Source: Lachnospiraceae bacterium UBA3711 (GTDB lineage Bacteria; Bacillota; Clostridia; Lachnospirales; Lachnospiraceae). Taken from it: DNA of 14,048 nt. The translations under genes were made by a program, and so were the position numbers. The stretch covers positions 1-14,048 of the forward strand of contig DFHY01000107.1 in assembly GCA_002371345.1 (NCBI GenBank). Direction: 5' to 3'. Below the pieces are notes generated by a model. It had not been told where the DNA came from. It did not search any database and worked only from the letters and a program-made list of their open reading frames with translations. Shown here in pieces: positions 7,062 to 14,048 of the stretch (positions are counted from its first letter, which is position 1; the number at the start of each line of letters is the position of its first letter).

Positions 7062-7067
7062 ATCACC
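7062..7067 (-). promoter_or_regulatory. Atypical ribosome binding site of truB (GGTGAT)
   Basis: GGTGAT stands 8 bases before the truB ATG and pairs with the AUCACC segment of the 16S rRNA 3' tail, not the CCUCC core used by most genes here. AAGG immediately before the ATG is too close to work. The site lies within a short overlapping ORF, so truB may depend partly on translational coupling. Confidence 0.5.
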
Positions 7068-7113
7068 ATGCGAAAGTCCCGTGGCAATAACCGCGGAAAA
7101 CTCGCGCAGCACT

Positions 7114-8079
7114 TTATTCGCCTTCAGATACAAGCTGCAGGTCAATCCGGGCCGCGATGTTGTTCATGACATCGTACATATTGCCTTCCATCGAGCAGCC
7201 CGCTGCCCTGACATGTCCGCCGCCCTGGAAATAGACAGCGACCTTGGACACATCTACAGTGCCGTTCGAGCGCATGCTAACCTTGAACCGGCCGGGTTCC
7301 TCCTCATACAGGAAAACCGCGGCCTCTACCCCGCGTGTTATACGAAGCTGCTGGACGATACCGTCCAGGTCCTTCGGCTCAACCTGATAGAACTTCATGT
7401 CCTTGATCCGCAGGGCGCTGAAGATAAGCTTCCCGTCAAGCATCATGACACTCTCCGCCAGGGCTCTTCCGAGTACCTGATTCTGGCGGTAGCTCTTCAG
7501 CAGGAAAGTCTCGTCGCAGATACGGGAAATGTCGATACCCGTATCGATCAGGTCGGCGGCAACCTTCATCGTCCGGCTGGATGTGCAGCTGTACTGGAAT
7601 ATCCCTGTATCATGGATAATACCCATATACAGAGGCTCCGCGATCTGTTTCGTAATCCGGCCGCGCCCTATCAAAAGAGCCACCAGCTCAGAGGTTGAGC
7701 TGGCGTCTGGCTGGATCTCATTTATCGCGCCGAATCCTGAATTGGATATGTGATGATCGATAACCACCGTTTTCTTCGCGGCTTTGAAATAGTCTGATGA
7801 CCGTCCGAGTCTGATAGTGTCAGCGCAGTCAAGCGCGAAGAATACATCATGCGCCTCCTCCTTCGGATAATCGTGTACAATCTCGTCCGAACAGGAAACG
7901 AATTTAAAAGAATCCGGATAGTGGTCTTCCAGATATACTCTTGCTCTGATCGAGGGATAGAAGCTCTTAAGAAACAGGTACAGCCCCATGCAGCTTCCGA
8001 ACGCGTCTCCGTCAGGCTTTATATGGCCGCATATTCCCACACTTGCGGCTCCTTCCAGAATAGTATCGAGGCTAATCAA
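7114..8079 (-). CDS. nrnA: DHH/DHHA1 phosphoesterase: oligoribonuclease / pAp phosphatase NrnA
   Basis: NrnA-type enzymes degrade 2-5 nt RNAs left by exonucleases and remove the 3' phosphate from pAp, using metal ions. The 321-residue protein has the DHH domain motifs HIKPDGDAFGS (19-29), LDCAD (83-87), VIDHHIS (106-112, with D108 H109 H110) and HDTGIFQY. It ends with a DHHA1 domain carrying GGGHVRAAG (286-294), the substrate-binding signature. The start is TTG 8079: GGAGG, within the last codons of rbfA, stands 8 bases upstream, and the rbfA stop is only 3 bp away, so translation is probably coupled. Placement between rbfA and truB is usual in Clostridia. The family also includes cyclic-dinucleotide phosphodiesterases (GdpP, DhhP). 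The lack of PAS/GGDEF domains and the operon context favour NrnA. Confidence 0.93.
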   Translation of the reverse strand: MISLDTILEGAASVGICGHIKPDGDAFGSCMGLYLFLKSFYPSIRARVYLEDHYPDSFKFVSCSDEIVHDYPKEEAHDVFFALDCADTIRLGRSSDYFKAAKKTVVIDHHISNSGFGAINEIQPDASSTSELVALLIGRGRITKQIAEPLYMGIIHDTGIFQYSCTSSRTMKVAADLIDTGIDISRICDETFLLKSYRQNQVLGRALAESVMMLDGKLIFSALRIKDMKFYQVEPKDLDGIVQQLRITRGVEAAVFLYEEEPGRFKVSMRSNGTVDVSKVAVYFQGGGHVRAAGCSMEGNMYDVMNNIAARIDLQLVSEGE

Positions 8080-8082
8080 CAG

Positions 8083-8493
8083 CTAATCCTCCATCATATT
8101 CTCCGGCTTGTCTTCAGCAGTTCCGACGTGCCGGCGCTCATCCTGAGCTATCACCTCATCAATAATTTTTGACATACCCACGCCGTACGCGATCGAATCG
8201 TCGGCAATAAAACGGATAGAAGGCGTATTGCGCAGATTCACTGTCCTTGCAAGTTCACGGCGTATATAGCCCTCCGCCTTGGTAAGCCCCTCTACGGTCG
8301 AGCTCAAAGCCTCGTCATTTCCCAGGACCGATATATAGGCCCTGCAGGTCTTCAGATCGGGGGCGACCTCTACCTTGGTTACACTGGTCATTGGGTCGAC
8401 CCTTGGATCTTTCAGCTGACGCATGACGATCTCCTGAAGCTGCCTGCGTACTTCCTCGTTGATCCTGATATTTTTAATACTGTTTTTACGCAT
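8083..8493 (-). CDS. rbfA: 30S ribosome-binding factor A
   Basis: RbfA binds immature 30S subunits near helix 1 of 16S rRNA and is needed for late maturation and cold growth. The 136 residues fit the single KH-like fold family: an N-terminal helix IRINEEVRRQLQEIVMRQLKDPRV, the strand pair TSVTKVEVAPDLKTCRAYIS, then GYIRRELARTVNLRNTPSIRF and DDSIAYGVGMSKIIDEV. A charged tail of about 20 residues follows (DERRHVGTAEDKPENMMED). AAAGGA lies 6 bases before ATG 8493. It sits 44 bp after infB, and its last codons hold the nrnA ribosome binding site. Confidence 0.96.
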   Translation of the reverse strand: MRKNSIKNIRINEEVRRQLQEIVMRQLKDPRVDPMTSVTKVEVAPDLKTCRAYISVLGNDEALSSTVEGLTKAEGYIRRELARTVNLRNTPSIRFIADDSIAYGVGMSKIIDEVIAQDERRHVGTAEDKPENMMED

Positions 8494-8537
8494 ATCAAAT
8501 CCTTTATGCAGATCATTTTTCTGCCGGGCCCGGCACC

Positions 8538-11477
8538 TCAGCTGCGCGCAACCTCAACCATGGTATATACTTCAACCTGATCGCCTTCACGTATCTCGCT
8601 GAACCCGTCAAATACAAGACCGCACTCGAATCCGGAGCGGACCTCCTTGACGTCATCCTTGAACCTCTTGAGCGAAGCGATGGCTCCGTCAAAGATCTGT
8701 ACTCCGTCCCGGGTAATGCGGGCTCTGGAGCCGCGCTGAACGGTACCGTCAAGTACATAGGATCCCGCGATATTGCCGACTCCGCTCGCCTTGAATATCT
8801 GACGGATCTCGACGTGTCCTGTGACTTTCTCTTCGTAGACAGGCTCAAGCATGCCCTTCATCGCATTCTCGACATCATTGATCGCGTCGTAGATTACCTT
8901 GTACAGCCTGATGTCAACGCCTTCATGCTCGGCGGTAGACTTGGCCTGGGCGTCGGGACGCACATTGAAGCCGATTATTATAGCGTTGGACGCGCCTGCG
9001 AGCGTGACATCTGATTCATTGATCGCGCCGACAGCCGAGTGAATAATCTTGACGATCACTTCGTCGTTGGTGAGCTTGAGCAGGCTCTGGCGCAGAGCCT
9101 CGACAGAGCCCTGAACATCAGCCTTCACGATAAGGTTGAGATCCTTCAGGGTTCCCTCCTTGATCTGGTTGAACAGATCATCCAGGGAAGTTCTCTTGCG
9201 GGACTCCTCTATCATCTTCTCCTTGCCGACAGTAATGAATGTGGCGGCGAAGTTCTTCGCTTCCTTCTCCGTCTCAGGCGATGTGAATATCTCGCCCGCT
9301 CCGGGAACATCAGAGAATCCTATTACCTCGACCGGCATTGACGGACCGGCTTCCCTGACTCTTCTGCCCTTGTCATCGGTCATCGCCCGGACCTTGCCGA
9401 AGCATGAGCCTGCGTCAATAGGATCGCCGACGTGAAGCGTACCCTTCTGGATAAGCAGTGACGCGACAGGACCGCGGCCCTTGTCAAGTTTGGCCTCGAT
9501 AACCAGGCCTCTCGCACGGCGGTTCGGGTTCGACTTCAGTTCCATGACATCCGCCGTGAGAAGGATCATCTCAAGCAGGTCGTCTATGCCTTCGTGAGAC
9601 TTCGCGGAAACCGGCACCATGGTAGTGCTGCCTCCCCAGTCTTCGGCAATCAGCTCATACTCGGTCAGCTCCTGCTTGACACGGTCGATATTCGCGCTGG
9701 GCTTATCGATCTTATTGATTGCGACTATGATTTCGATTCCGGCAGCCTTCGCATGGTTGATTGCCTCAACGGTCTGAGGCATGACGCCGTCGTCGGCGGC
9801 AACGACCAGAACCGCGATATCCGTGGAGTTCGCTCCGCGCATACGCATGGCCGTAAATGCCTCATGCCCTGGCGTATCCAGGAAGGTTATGGTTCTGTCA
9901 TTGTAATGAATGACTGAAGCGCCTATATGCTGAGTGATGCCGCCAGATTCGCGGTCAGTCACATGCGTGTCCCTTATTGCGTCAAGAAGAGACGTCTTAC
10001 CGTGGTCGACATGGCCCATCACGCAGACAACAGGCGGCCTGGAGACCATATCTTCCTCGCTCTCTTCCTCTTCCTTGAGAAGGTCGGCGATAAGGTCTGT
10101 CTTCTCCTCATGCTCACACAGGATCTCATACTCAACGGCGATCTCTTCCGCCTCCTCATAAGTGAGATCGGAATTCATCGTGACCATCTTTCCATCCATG
10201 AAAAGCTTCTTGATGATCTGGGAAGCCTGAACCTTCATCTTGTCGGCAAGTTCTTTGAGGGTGATGTGGTCCGGAAGGATGATAGTCTTGATCTTCTCCT
10301 CGACGACCGGAGCCGGCTCGTTCTTCACCGACTGCTTATTCTGATCCTTGCGGCGGCGGCCTGTCTGGACACGTTCGTTGGCGTCAAACCGGTTGTACTT
10401 CTCGTTGCGGTCCTTTCCTTCTCTGCGGCCGTTCGGGTTCTTGCCGCGGCCCTGTCCGTTGTCGCGGTTCTGATCATAGCGGCCCCTGGAGGAGCTGTTT
10501 CTGCCCTGGCCTCCTCTTCCTGCGGGAGCGCCCGGCCTCGCGCCGGCGCCGGCATTCTGAGCGCCTCTTGACTGTGAACCTCCCTGTGACTGACGCGACT
10601 GCGGCTGACCCGTTCTCTGGCGGTCACCCTGATAAGGACGCCTTCCCTCCTGCCTGCCGGAATCTGTCCGTGAAGACTGACGGTCCTGCTGCGGCTGACG
10701 CCTCGGCGGCTGCTGGGAGGAAGATGAAGACTGCCTCTTCGCACCGCTCCCCTGGGAAGCTGCCCTGGATGATGTCTGAGCGGCCTGTTCCCTCCTCGGT
10801 GCTGACGCCGGACGCTCTGCCGGAGCATTCACGGAAGGCTTCGCCTGAACAGACGCTGCCTGTGCCTGCGCGGAAGGAGCCAGAGGAGCATGCTGTGCGG
10901 CAGGTGCCGGGGCGGAGACAGGTGTTCCCTGAGGTGGAGCCTGTACTGTCTGCGCGGCCTGAGCCTCGCTCTTTATGGTCTCCATCCGCTTCCCTCCTGC
11001 TGCCGCCTGCACGTCCGCCGGTCTTGCGCCGCGCATGGACTGGTCCACCGGACGTACGGAGCCGTCAGCCATACGGACCGGGCCTTCTGCCGGACGCCTT
11101 CTCGCAGCCGGTCTGGCGGTATGATTCACAGGCGCGGCACTGCGAAGCTGAGCCTGCTTGGTGGGCATTCTCGATATAACTCCGCTGCGCGCGTTTTCAC
11201 GGCGAAAGACCGCAACGAACTTTTTCTTCTTCGGCGCGCCCTCTTCGCTGCCGGGCGCCTTGGCCGGAGCTTCCTTACGCGCGGCAGGAGCAGCACTTCC
11301 GGATGCCTTCGCCGCGTTATGAGCAGCAACCTTCTCACGCACCCTGGCCGCTACGTCATCCTCGATCCCGCTTGCTGCCTTGGCATCGCTGATCCCCATT
11401 CCGGACAGAATGGCAATAACATCGCCGGAAGACTTTCCCAGCTCCTTAGCAAGTTCATGTACTCTGATCTTTCCCAA
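8538..11477 (-). CDS. infB: Translation initiation factor IF-2
   Basis: IF2 is the GTPase that brings fMet-tRNA to the 30S subunit and promotes 50S joining. I place the start at TTG 11477 (979 residues): GGAGGT ends 7 bases upstream and the protein then begins MGKIRVHELAKELG, the family's usual N-terminus. GTG 11492 would place the ribosome binding site inside the gene. Domains: IF2_N (1-52), a low-complexity linker (about 55-395, with a conserved-looking KKKKFVAVFRRENA at 83-96), a second IF2_N-like domain (400-455), then the G domain with GHVDHGKT (488-495), GGITQHIGA, DTPGH (534-538), NKID (587-590) and SAK. The usual beta-barrel, domain III and fMet-tRNA-binding C2 region follow, ending at VEVYTMVEVARS. 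The linker is rich in Ala/Pro/Gln first, then Arg/Gly/Gln/Ser. It lies 26 bp after ylxQ. Confidence 0.97.
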   Translation of the reverse strand: MGKIRVHELAKELGKSSGDVIAILSGMGISDAKAASGIEDDVAARVREKVAAHNAAKASGSAAPAARKEAPAKAPGSEEGAPKKKKFVAVFRRENARSGVISRMPTKQAQLRSAAPVNHTARPAARRRPAEGPVRMADGSVRPVDQSMRGARPADVQAAAGGKRMETIKSEAQAAQTVQAPPQGTPVSAPAPAAQHAPLAPSAQAQAASVQAKPSVNAPAERPASAPRREQAAQTSSRAASQGSGAKRQSSSSSQQPPRRQPQQDRQSSRTDSGRQEGRRPYQGDRQRTGQPQSRQSQGGSQSRGAQNAGAGARPGAPAGRGGQGRNSSSRGRYDQNRDNGQGRGKNPNGRREGKDRNEKYNRFDANERVQTGRRRKDQNKQSVKNEPAPVVEEKIKTIILPDHITLKELADKMKVQASQIIKKLFMDGKMVTMNSDLTYEEAEEIAVEYEILCEHEEKTDLIADLLKEEEESEEDMVSRPPVVCVMGHVDHGKTSLLDAIRDTHVTDRESGGITQHIGASVIHYNDRTITFLDTPGHEAFTAMRMRGANSTDIAVLVVAADDGVMPQTVEAINHAKAAGIEIIVAINKIDKPSANIDRVKQELTEYELIAEDWGGSTTMVPVSAKSHEGIDDLLEMILLTADVMELKSNPNRRARGLVIEAKLDKGRGPVASLLIQKGTLHVGDPIDAGSCFGKVRAMTDDKGRRVREAGPSMPVEVIGFSDVPGAGEIFTSPETEKEAKNFAATFITVGKEKMIEESRKRTSLDDLFNQIKEGTLKDLNLIVKADVQGSVEALRQSLLKLTNDEVIVKIIHSAVGAINESDVTLAGASNAIIIGFNVRPDAQAKSTAEHEGVDIRLYKVIYDAINDVENAMKGMLEPVYEEKVTGHVEIRQIFKASGVGNIAGSYVLDGTVQRGSRARITRDGVQIFDGAIASLKRFKDDVKEVRSGFECGLVFDGFSEIREGDQVEVYTMVEVARS

Positions 11478-11484
11478 ATCAACT

Positions 11485-11490
11485 ACCTCC
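11485..11490 (-). promoter_or_regulatory. Ribosome binding site fixing the infB start at TTG
   Basis: GGAGGT ends 7 bases before TTG 11477. An upstream in-frame GTG at 11492 overlaps this site and has no site of its own. Protein homology (start at KIRVHELAKEL) agrees with the TTG. Confidence 0.85.
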
Positions 11491-11503
11491 ACGTGCTGTA
11501 CGT

Positions 11504-11806
11504 TTAAAGCATCCCTTTAATTGTCTCTGCAAATCCGCTGTCAGTCAGAGCCAGACTGGATCTCTCCGAATGGCCTGTACAGTGCCCGAGAGTATCCTTG
11601 TCAAGCATTTCAACAAACGGTACATGATAAAACGTACACATATTTTTGAACTTCTTTTTTGTATTATCCGAGGCGTCACCAGCCACGATAACCAGAAGGC
11701 CCTGGCCTCCCTTCACGGCTTTTTCCACCATGAATTCCCCGGAGACAAGCTTTCCGGACCGCTGCGCGAGTCCCAGAAGCCCCTGCACTTTTCTGGTGTC
11801 ACTCAT
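11504..11806 (-). CDS. ylxQ: L7Ae-family K-turn RNA-binding protein (YlxQ)
   Basis: This 100-residue protein belongs to the L7Ae/L30e fold family, which binds kink-turn RNA. Bacterial YlxQ proteins bind K-turns in vitro but their cellular role is not settled. Visible signatures are GLLGLAQRSGKLVSGEFMVE (9-28), LLVIVAGDASDNTKKKF (37-53) and LGHCTGHSERSSLALTDSGFA near the C-terminus, matching the family pattern A-x-DaS-x-nt and G-x-R-x-x-val. ATG 11806 overlaps the ylxR stop (ATGA), and GAGG in the ylxR tail stands 7 bases upstream, so translation is probably coupled. It lies between ylxR and infB as in most Firmicutes. Confidence 0.92.
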   Translation of the reverse strand: MSDTRKVQGLLGLAQRSGKLVSGEFMVEKAVKGGQGLLVIVAGDASDNTKKKFKNMCTFYHVPFVEMLDKDTLGHCTGHSERSSLALTDSGFAETIKGML

Positions 11807-12075
11807 TGCTTCGCCTCTATTTTCCCTCTTATCAATTCATAGATGCTTCCATCGACAGAACATCTCAACGCGCGTTCAAGGCCGCGCTTCTTCATGGCCG
11901 TCTCAAGACACTCATTGCATGAACACAGATACGCGCCTCTGCCGTTTCTCTTCTGCGAATCATCTATAAGAACAGCCCCGCCGCTGTCACGGATTATCCT
12001 GATAAGCTGCGTCTTGTCCTTCATCGTTCCGCATCCGCAGCATCTTCGCAGATGCGTTTTCTTTGTGTCAGCCAT
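11803..12075 (-). CDS. rnpM: YlxR/DUF448 protein (RNase P modulator RnpM)
   Basis: YlxR (DUF448) is a small basic RNA-binding protein. In Bacillus subtilis it binds RNase P RNA and dampens RNase P, hence RnpM. The 90 residues carry the family pattern RRCCGCGTMKDKTQLIRI (10-27), NGRGAYLCSCNECLE (44-58) and the basic KKRGLERALR (62-71). Cysteines cluster in both halves (CCGC and CSCNEC), more than many relatives show. GGGAGGG lies 7 bases before ATG 12075. It lies 36 bp after nusA and overlaps ylxQ by 4 bp. The function in this organism is inferred from the family. Confidence 0.93.
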   Translation of the reverse strand: MADTKKTHLRRCCGCGTMKDKTQLIRIIRDSGGAVLIDDSQKRNGRGAYLCSCNECLETAMKKRGLERALRCSVDGSIYELIRGKIEAKQ

Positions 12076-12111
12076 CAGCCGGCCCTCCCAGAAGCATACA
12101 TGATCAAGCTC

Positions 12112-13359
12112 TTACTTAACGGGGGCATCACCTTCGGCGGCGTTATCTCCTGAAGGAGCATAATCACCTTCATAATACGCTGCCTGAGTGTCATAAGATC
12201 CCGAATACTCTCCGTCGTAATATCCATCTTCATCGTAGTACCCGTCCTGGTACTGGGCTCCCTCTTCGTCATAGTCCTGGCTGTAGTATTCCTCCTGGAA
12301 TTCATCGAGTTCTCCGGACTCGATCGCCTGGGTCTCAGACTTGATATCGATCTTGAAGCCTGTGAGGCGTGCGGTCAGGCGGGCGTTCTGTCCTTCCCTG
12401 CCGATTGCAAGAGACAGCTGATAGTCAGGCACGACAACCTTCGCCTCTCTGTCTTCTTCGTCGACCAGGACTGTGACGACCTTGGCGGGACTGAGCGCGT
12501 TCTCTATAAAGTACGCCGGGTTCTCATTCCACTCGACGATATCGATCTTCTCACCATTCAGCTCGTCGACAACCATGGCTACACGGCTTCCGTTCTGGCC
12601 TACGCACGCTCCGACAGCGTCAACATTCTCAGACTTTGAGCATACTGCCATCTTCGAGCGGGATCCGGCTTCGCGCGCGATCGCCATGATGTCGACCGTG
12701 CCGTCGGCGACCTCCGTAACCTCCTGCTCAAACAGACACCTGACAAGATTCGGGTGCTTGCGGGAAACCAGGATACGCGGCCCCTTCGGGGTATTGTCCA
12801 CATGAAGCACATATACCTTGATGCGCTGATTCGGATAATAATTCTCGCCGCGGATCATCTCGCTCTCATTGAGGATGCCGTCTACCCTTCCGAGGTTGAT
12901 CGCCACGTTGCGTCCGATGAATCTCTGCACAACACCTGTGACAACCTTGTTCTCCTTGTCATAATAGTCCGCGAACAGGCTCTTTCTCTCCGCTTCACGG
13001 ATCTGCTGCAGGATCACGTTCTTCGCGTTCTGGACGGCGATTCGGCCAAATGCCCTGGAATTGATATCCACATTGACAGTATCGCCAAGCTCATAGCCCG
13101 GGTCGATCATCTTAGCGTCCGCAAGACTGATCTGAGTCATGCTGTCCTCAACATTCTCAACCACTTCCTTAGCAAGAAAGATGCCGAAGGACTTCTTCTC
13201 CTGATCCAGGGACACAACAATATTAGTGAGATCCTGGCGGTTGAAGTTATTCCTGCAAGCCTGCTCAAGCGACTTGGCGATCGCGTCAAGCAGCACCTCG
13301 CTCTTGATGTTCTTTTCTTTCTCAAGGATTATGAGAGCGTCAAACAGTTCGTCGTTCAT
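12112..13359 (-). CDS. nusA: Transcription termination/antitermination factor NusA
   Basis: NusA binds RNA polymerase and nascent RNA, promoting pausing, intrinsic termination and antitermination. The 415 residues run as NusA N-terminal domain (1-125), S1 domain (about 135-200), KH1 (about 230-295; VGQNG, 253-257) and KH2 (about 300-340; AIGREGQNARL, 318-328). After residue 345 comes a 70-residue acidic tail with 13 tyrosines between 356 and 400, in GYYDEDGYYDGEY-like repeats. Many Firmicutes NusA proteins stop near 350-370, so the tail is an addition. The KH1 GxxG loop is GQNG, lacking the basic residue often found there. ATG 13359 has AAGGA 7 bases upstream plus GGGAGG further out. It follows rimP by 37 bp, the order conserved in most bacteria. 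Confidence 0.97.
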   Translation of the reverse strand: MNDELFDALIILEKEKNIKSEVLLDAIAKSLEQACRNNFNRQDLTNIVVSLDQEKKSFGIFLAKEVVENVEDSMTQISLADAKMIDPGYELGDTVNVDINSRAFGRIAVQNAKNVILQQIREAERKSLFADYYDKENKVVTGVVQRFIGRNVAINLGRVDGILNESEMIRGENYYPNQRIKVYVLHVDNTPKGPRILVSRKHPNLVRCLFEQEVTEVADGTVDIMAIAREAGSRSKMAVCSKSENVDAVGACVGQNGSRVAMVVDELNGEKIDIVEWNENPAYFIENALSPAKVVTVLVDEEDREAKVVVPDYQLSLAIGREGQNARLTARLTGFKIDIKSETQAIESGELDEFQEEYYSQDYDEEGAQYQDGYYDEDGYYDGEYSGSYDTQAAYYEGDYAPSGDNAAEGDAPVK

Positions 13360-13396
13360 TTTCTTTTCCTTTTCCTCCCGCAGTAGTTAATTGCTG

Positions 13397-13861
13397 TTAC
13401 CAGTCGAAGGCTTCTCTGACAAGCGCCAGTTCTTTCCTCTGAAATGAAAGTTCCCGTCCTTCTTCGGTTATTATCGTTACACTGCCCTTCGTCCATGATT
13501 TCAGAATCCCTCTGAATTCCTTCTCGTGTTCGAAGCTTTTATACAGCCGGATCTCGATCTCCTTGCCTTCGTTCCGGATATAGTCCTTCTCCTTCTTAAG
13601 GCTTCTCCCGAGCCCCGGCGATGAGACCTCCAGGATATAAGCCTCTGAGATAAAGTCTTCCTTGTCAAGCTCAGCTTCAAGGGCTCTGCTGACTTTCTCG
13701 CAGTCATCGACGTTGATTCCGCCCGGTTTGTCTATATAGGATCTGAGGTACCAGCTGCTGCCCTCTTTCACGAACTCAACGTCAACCAGTTCGAATCCGT
13801 TGTTCTCCAGAATGGGAAGCAGGAGCGCTTCCGTCCTCTTCTCATATTCGCTTCGGTTCAT
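13397..13861 (-). CDS. rimP: Ribosome maturation factor RimP
   Basis: RimP binds the 30S subunit and is needed for efficient assembly of its 3' domain. From ATG 13861 the protein is 154 residues, the normal length. It has the N-terminal alpha/beta domain (ELVDVEFVKEG, LRSYIDKPGGINVDDCEKVSR) and the family signature YILEVSSPGLGRSL, then an SH3-like C-terminal domain (EFRGILKSWTKGSVTII). GGGAGGTGA sits right before this ATG. A longer GTG start at 13966 would add 35 residues without similarity and has no ribosome binding site. It appears to be the first gene of the leftward operon, upstream of nusA. I could not find a convincing promoter in the roughly 110 bp ahead of it. Confidence 0.96.
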   Translation of the reverse strand: MNRSEYEKRTEALLLPILENNGFELVDVEFVKEGSSWYLRSYIDKPGGINVDDCEKVSRALEAELDKEDFISEAYILEVSSPGLGRSLKKEKDYIRNEGKEIEIRLYKSFEHEKEFRGILKSWTKGSVTIITEEGRELSFQRKELALVREAFDW

Positions 13862-13970
13862 GTCACCTCCCGGGGCTTCATCCTGGGCTACGGCTGCTTT
13901 CCGGCCAGTCTTTCCGCGATGCATCCTGGCCTTTACCGCCCAAAACCGGATCAGATCCCCCGACACAACA

Positions 13971-13997
13971 GAAGAACGGGCTTTCAGCCCGTTCTTC
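13971..13997 (-). terminator. 12-bp perfect hairpin upstream of rimP
   Basis: GAAGAACGGGCT (13971-13982) and AGCCCGTTCTTC (13986-13997) form a perfect 12-bp stem with a 3-base loop. On the minus strand it is followed by TGTTGTGTC, which is T-rich but not a clean U-run. On the plus strand no T-run follows directly. It stands 16 bases past a possible leftward stop codon at 14014, so it most likely ends the gene upstream of rimP, perhaps incompletely. Confidence 0.6.
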
Positions 13998-14013
13998 CGT
14001 CAACAGTTCTTTC

Positions 14014-14048
14014 TTACTTAGGCATATTAACACTACCATAAGCCAAAT
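14014..14048 (-). CDS. Possible 3' end of an unidentified leftward gene
   Basis: The last bases of the window, read on the minus strand, give LAYGSVNMPK followed by TAA (14014-14016). The stop lies 16 bases before a strong hairpin, the arrangement expected at a gene end. With only 10 codons visible the protein cannot be recognised. The two other frames in this stretch are either stopped early or run into low-quality sequence. This is a guess from position. Confidence 0.3.
   Translation of the reverse strand, partial: LAYGSVNMPK

Noticed and set aside
6865..7698. 277-codon plus-strand ORF opposite truB and nrnA
   Set aside because: It runs across two well-supported genes and their gap on the other strand. 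Codon-bias shadowing of GC-rich third positions explains the open frame.
9927..10571. 214-codon plus-strand ORF opposite infB with a hydrophobic Val/Ala/Leu-rich end
   Set aside because: The hydrophobic look comes from the complement of the Arg/Gly/Ala-rich linker codons, not from a membrane protein.
13862..13966. 35-residue N-terminal extension of RimP from GTG 13966
   Set aside because: GGGAGGTGA directly precedes ATG 13861 and the shorter form has the normal family length.
1..14048. Mobile element, CRISPR array, toxin-antitoxin or defence system
   Set aside because: No transposase, integrase, regular spaced repeats or small gene pair is present. Nearly all sequence is accounted for by conserved housekeeping genes.

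Overview
The window looks like chromosomal housekeeping DNA from a Gram-positive anaerobe of the Clostridia, probably near Lachnospiraceae. This rests on the gene order (a translation/RNA operon that includes ylxR, ylxQ and nrnA), AGGAGG-type ribosome binding sites, frequent TTG starts, and an InfB with a long low-complexity linker. No database search was possible, so the placement is inference. I see no tRNA, rRNA, CRISPR array, insertion sequence, integrase or phage gene.

Positions 1-2582 (+ strand) hold two aromatic amino acid genes. tyrA (prephenate dehydrogenase with an ACT domain) is followed, after a 113-bp spacer carrying a degenerate 31-bp tandem repeat, by aroA (EPSP synthase), which shows all four published class II motifs.

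Positions 2588-13861 (- strand) hold the nusA-infB operon, read right to left: rimP, nusA, ylxR (rnpM), ylxQ, infB, rbfA, nrnA, truB, ribF, rpsO, pnp. These genes cover ribosome maturation (rimP, rbfA), transcription elongation and termination (nusA), RNase P modulation (ylxR), a K-turn RNA-binding protein (ylxQ), initiation factor IF2, nano-RNA/pAp turnover (nrnA), tRNA pseudouridine 55 (truB), FMN/FAD synthesis (ribF), ribosomal protein S15 and mRNA decay (pnp). Genes overlap by 4 bp or lie up to about 60 bp apart until rpsO, which has its own strong promoter directly after ribF and a structured leader. Upstream of rimP (13862-14048) are a 12-bp perfect hairpin and what may be the last codons of another leftward gene.

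The two gene blocks converge on a 5-bp gap. The leftward operon appears to end at an intrinsic terminator placed inside the coding end of aroA. A second hairpin uses the whole 5-bp gap as its loop.

I found no new biological system here. The items most worth a second look are the terminator/coding overlap, the rpsO leader, the tyrA-aroA repeat, the low-complexity arms of InfB and NusA, and a 25-codon ORF between nrnA and truB.
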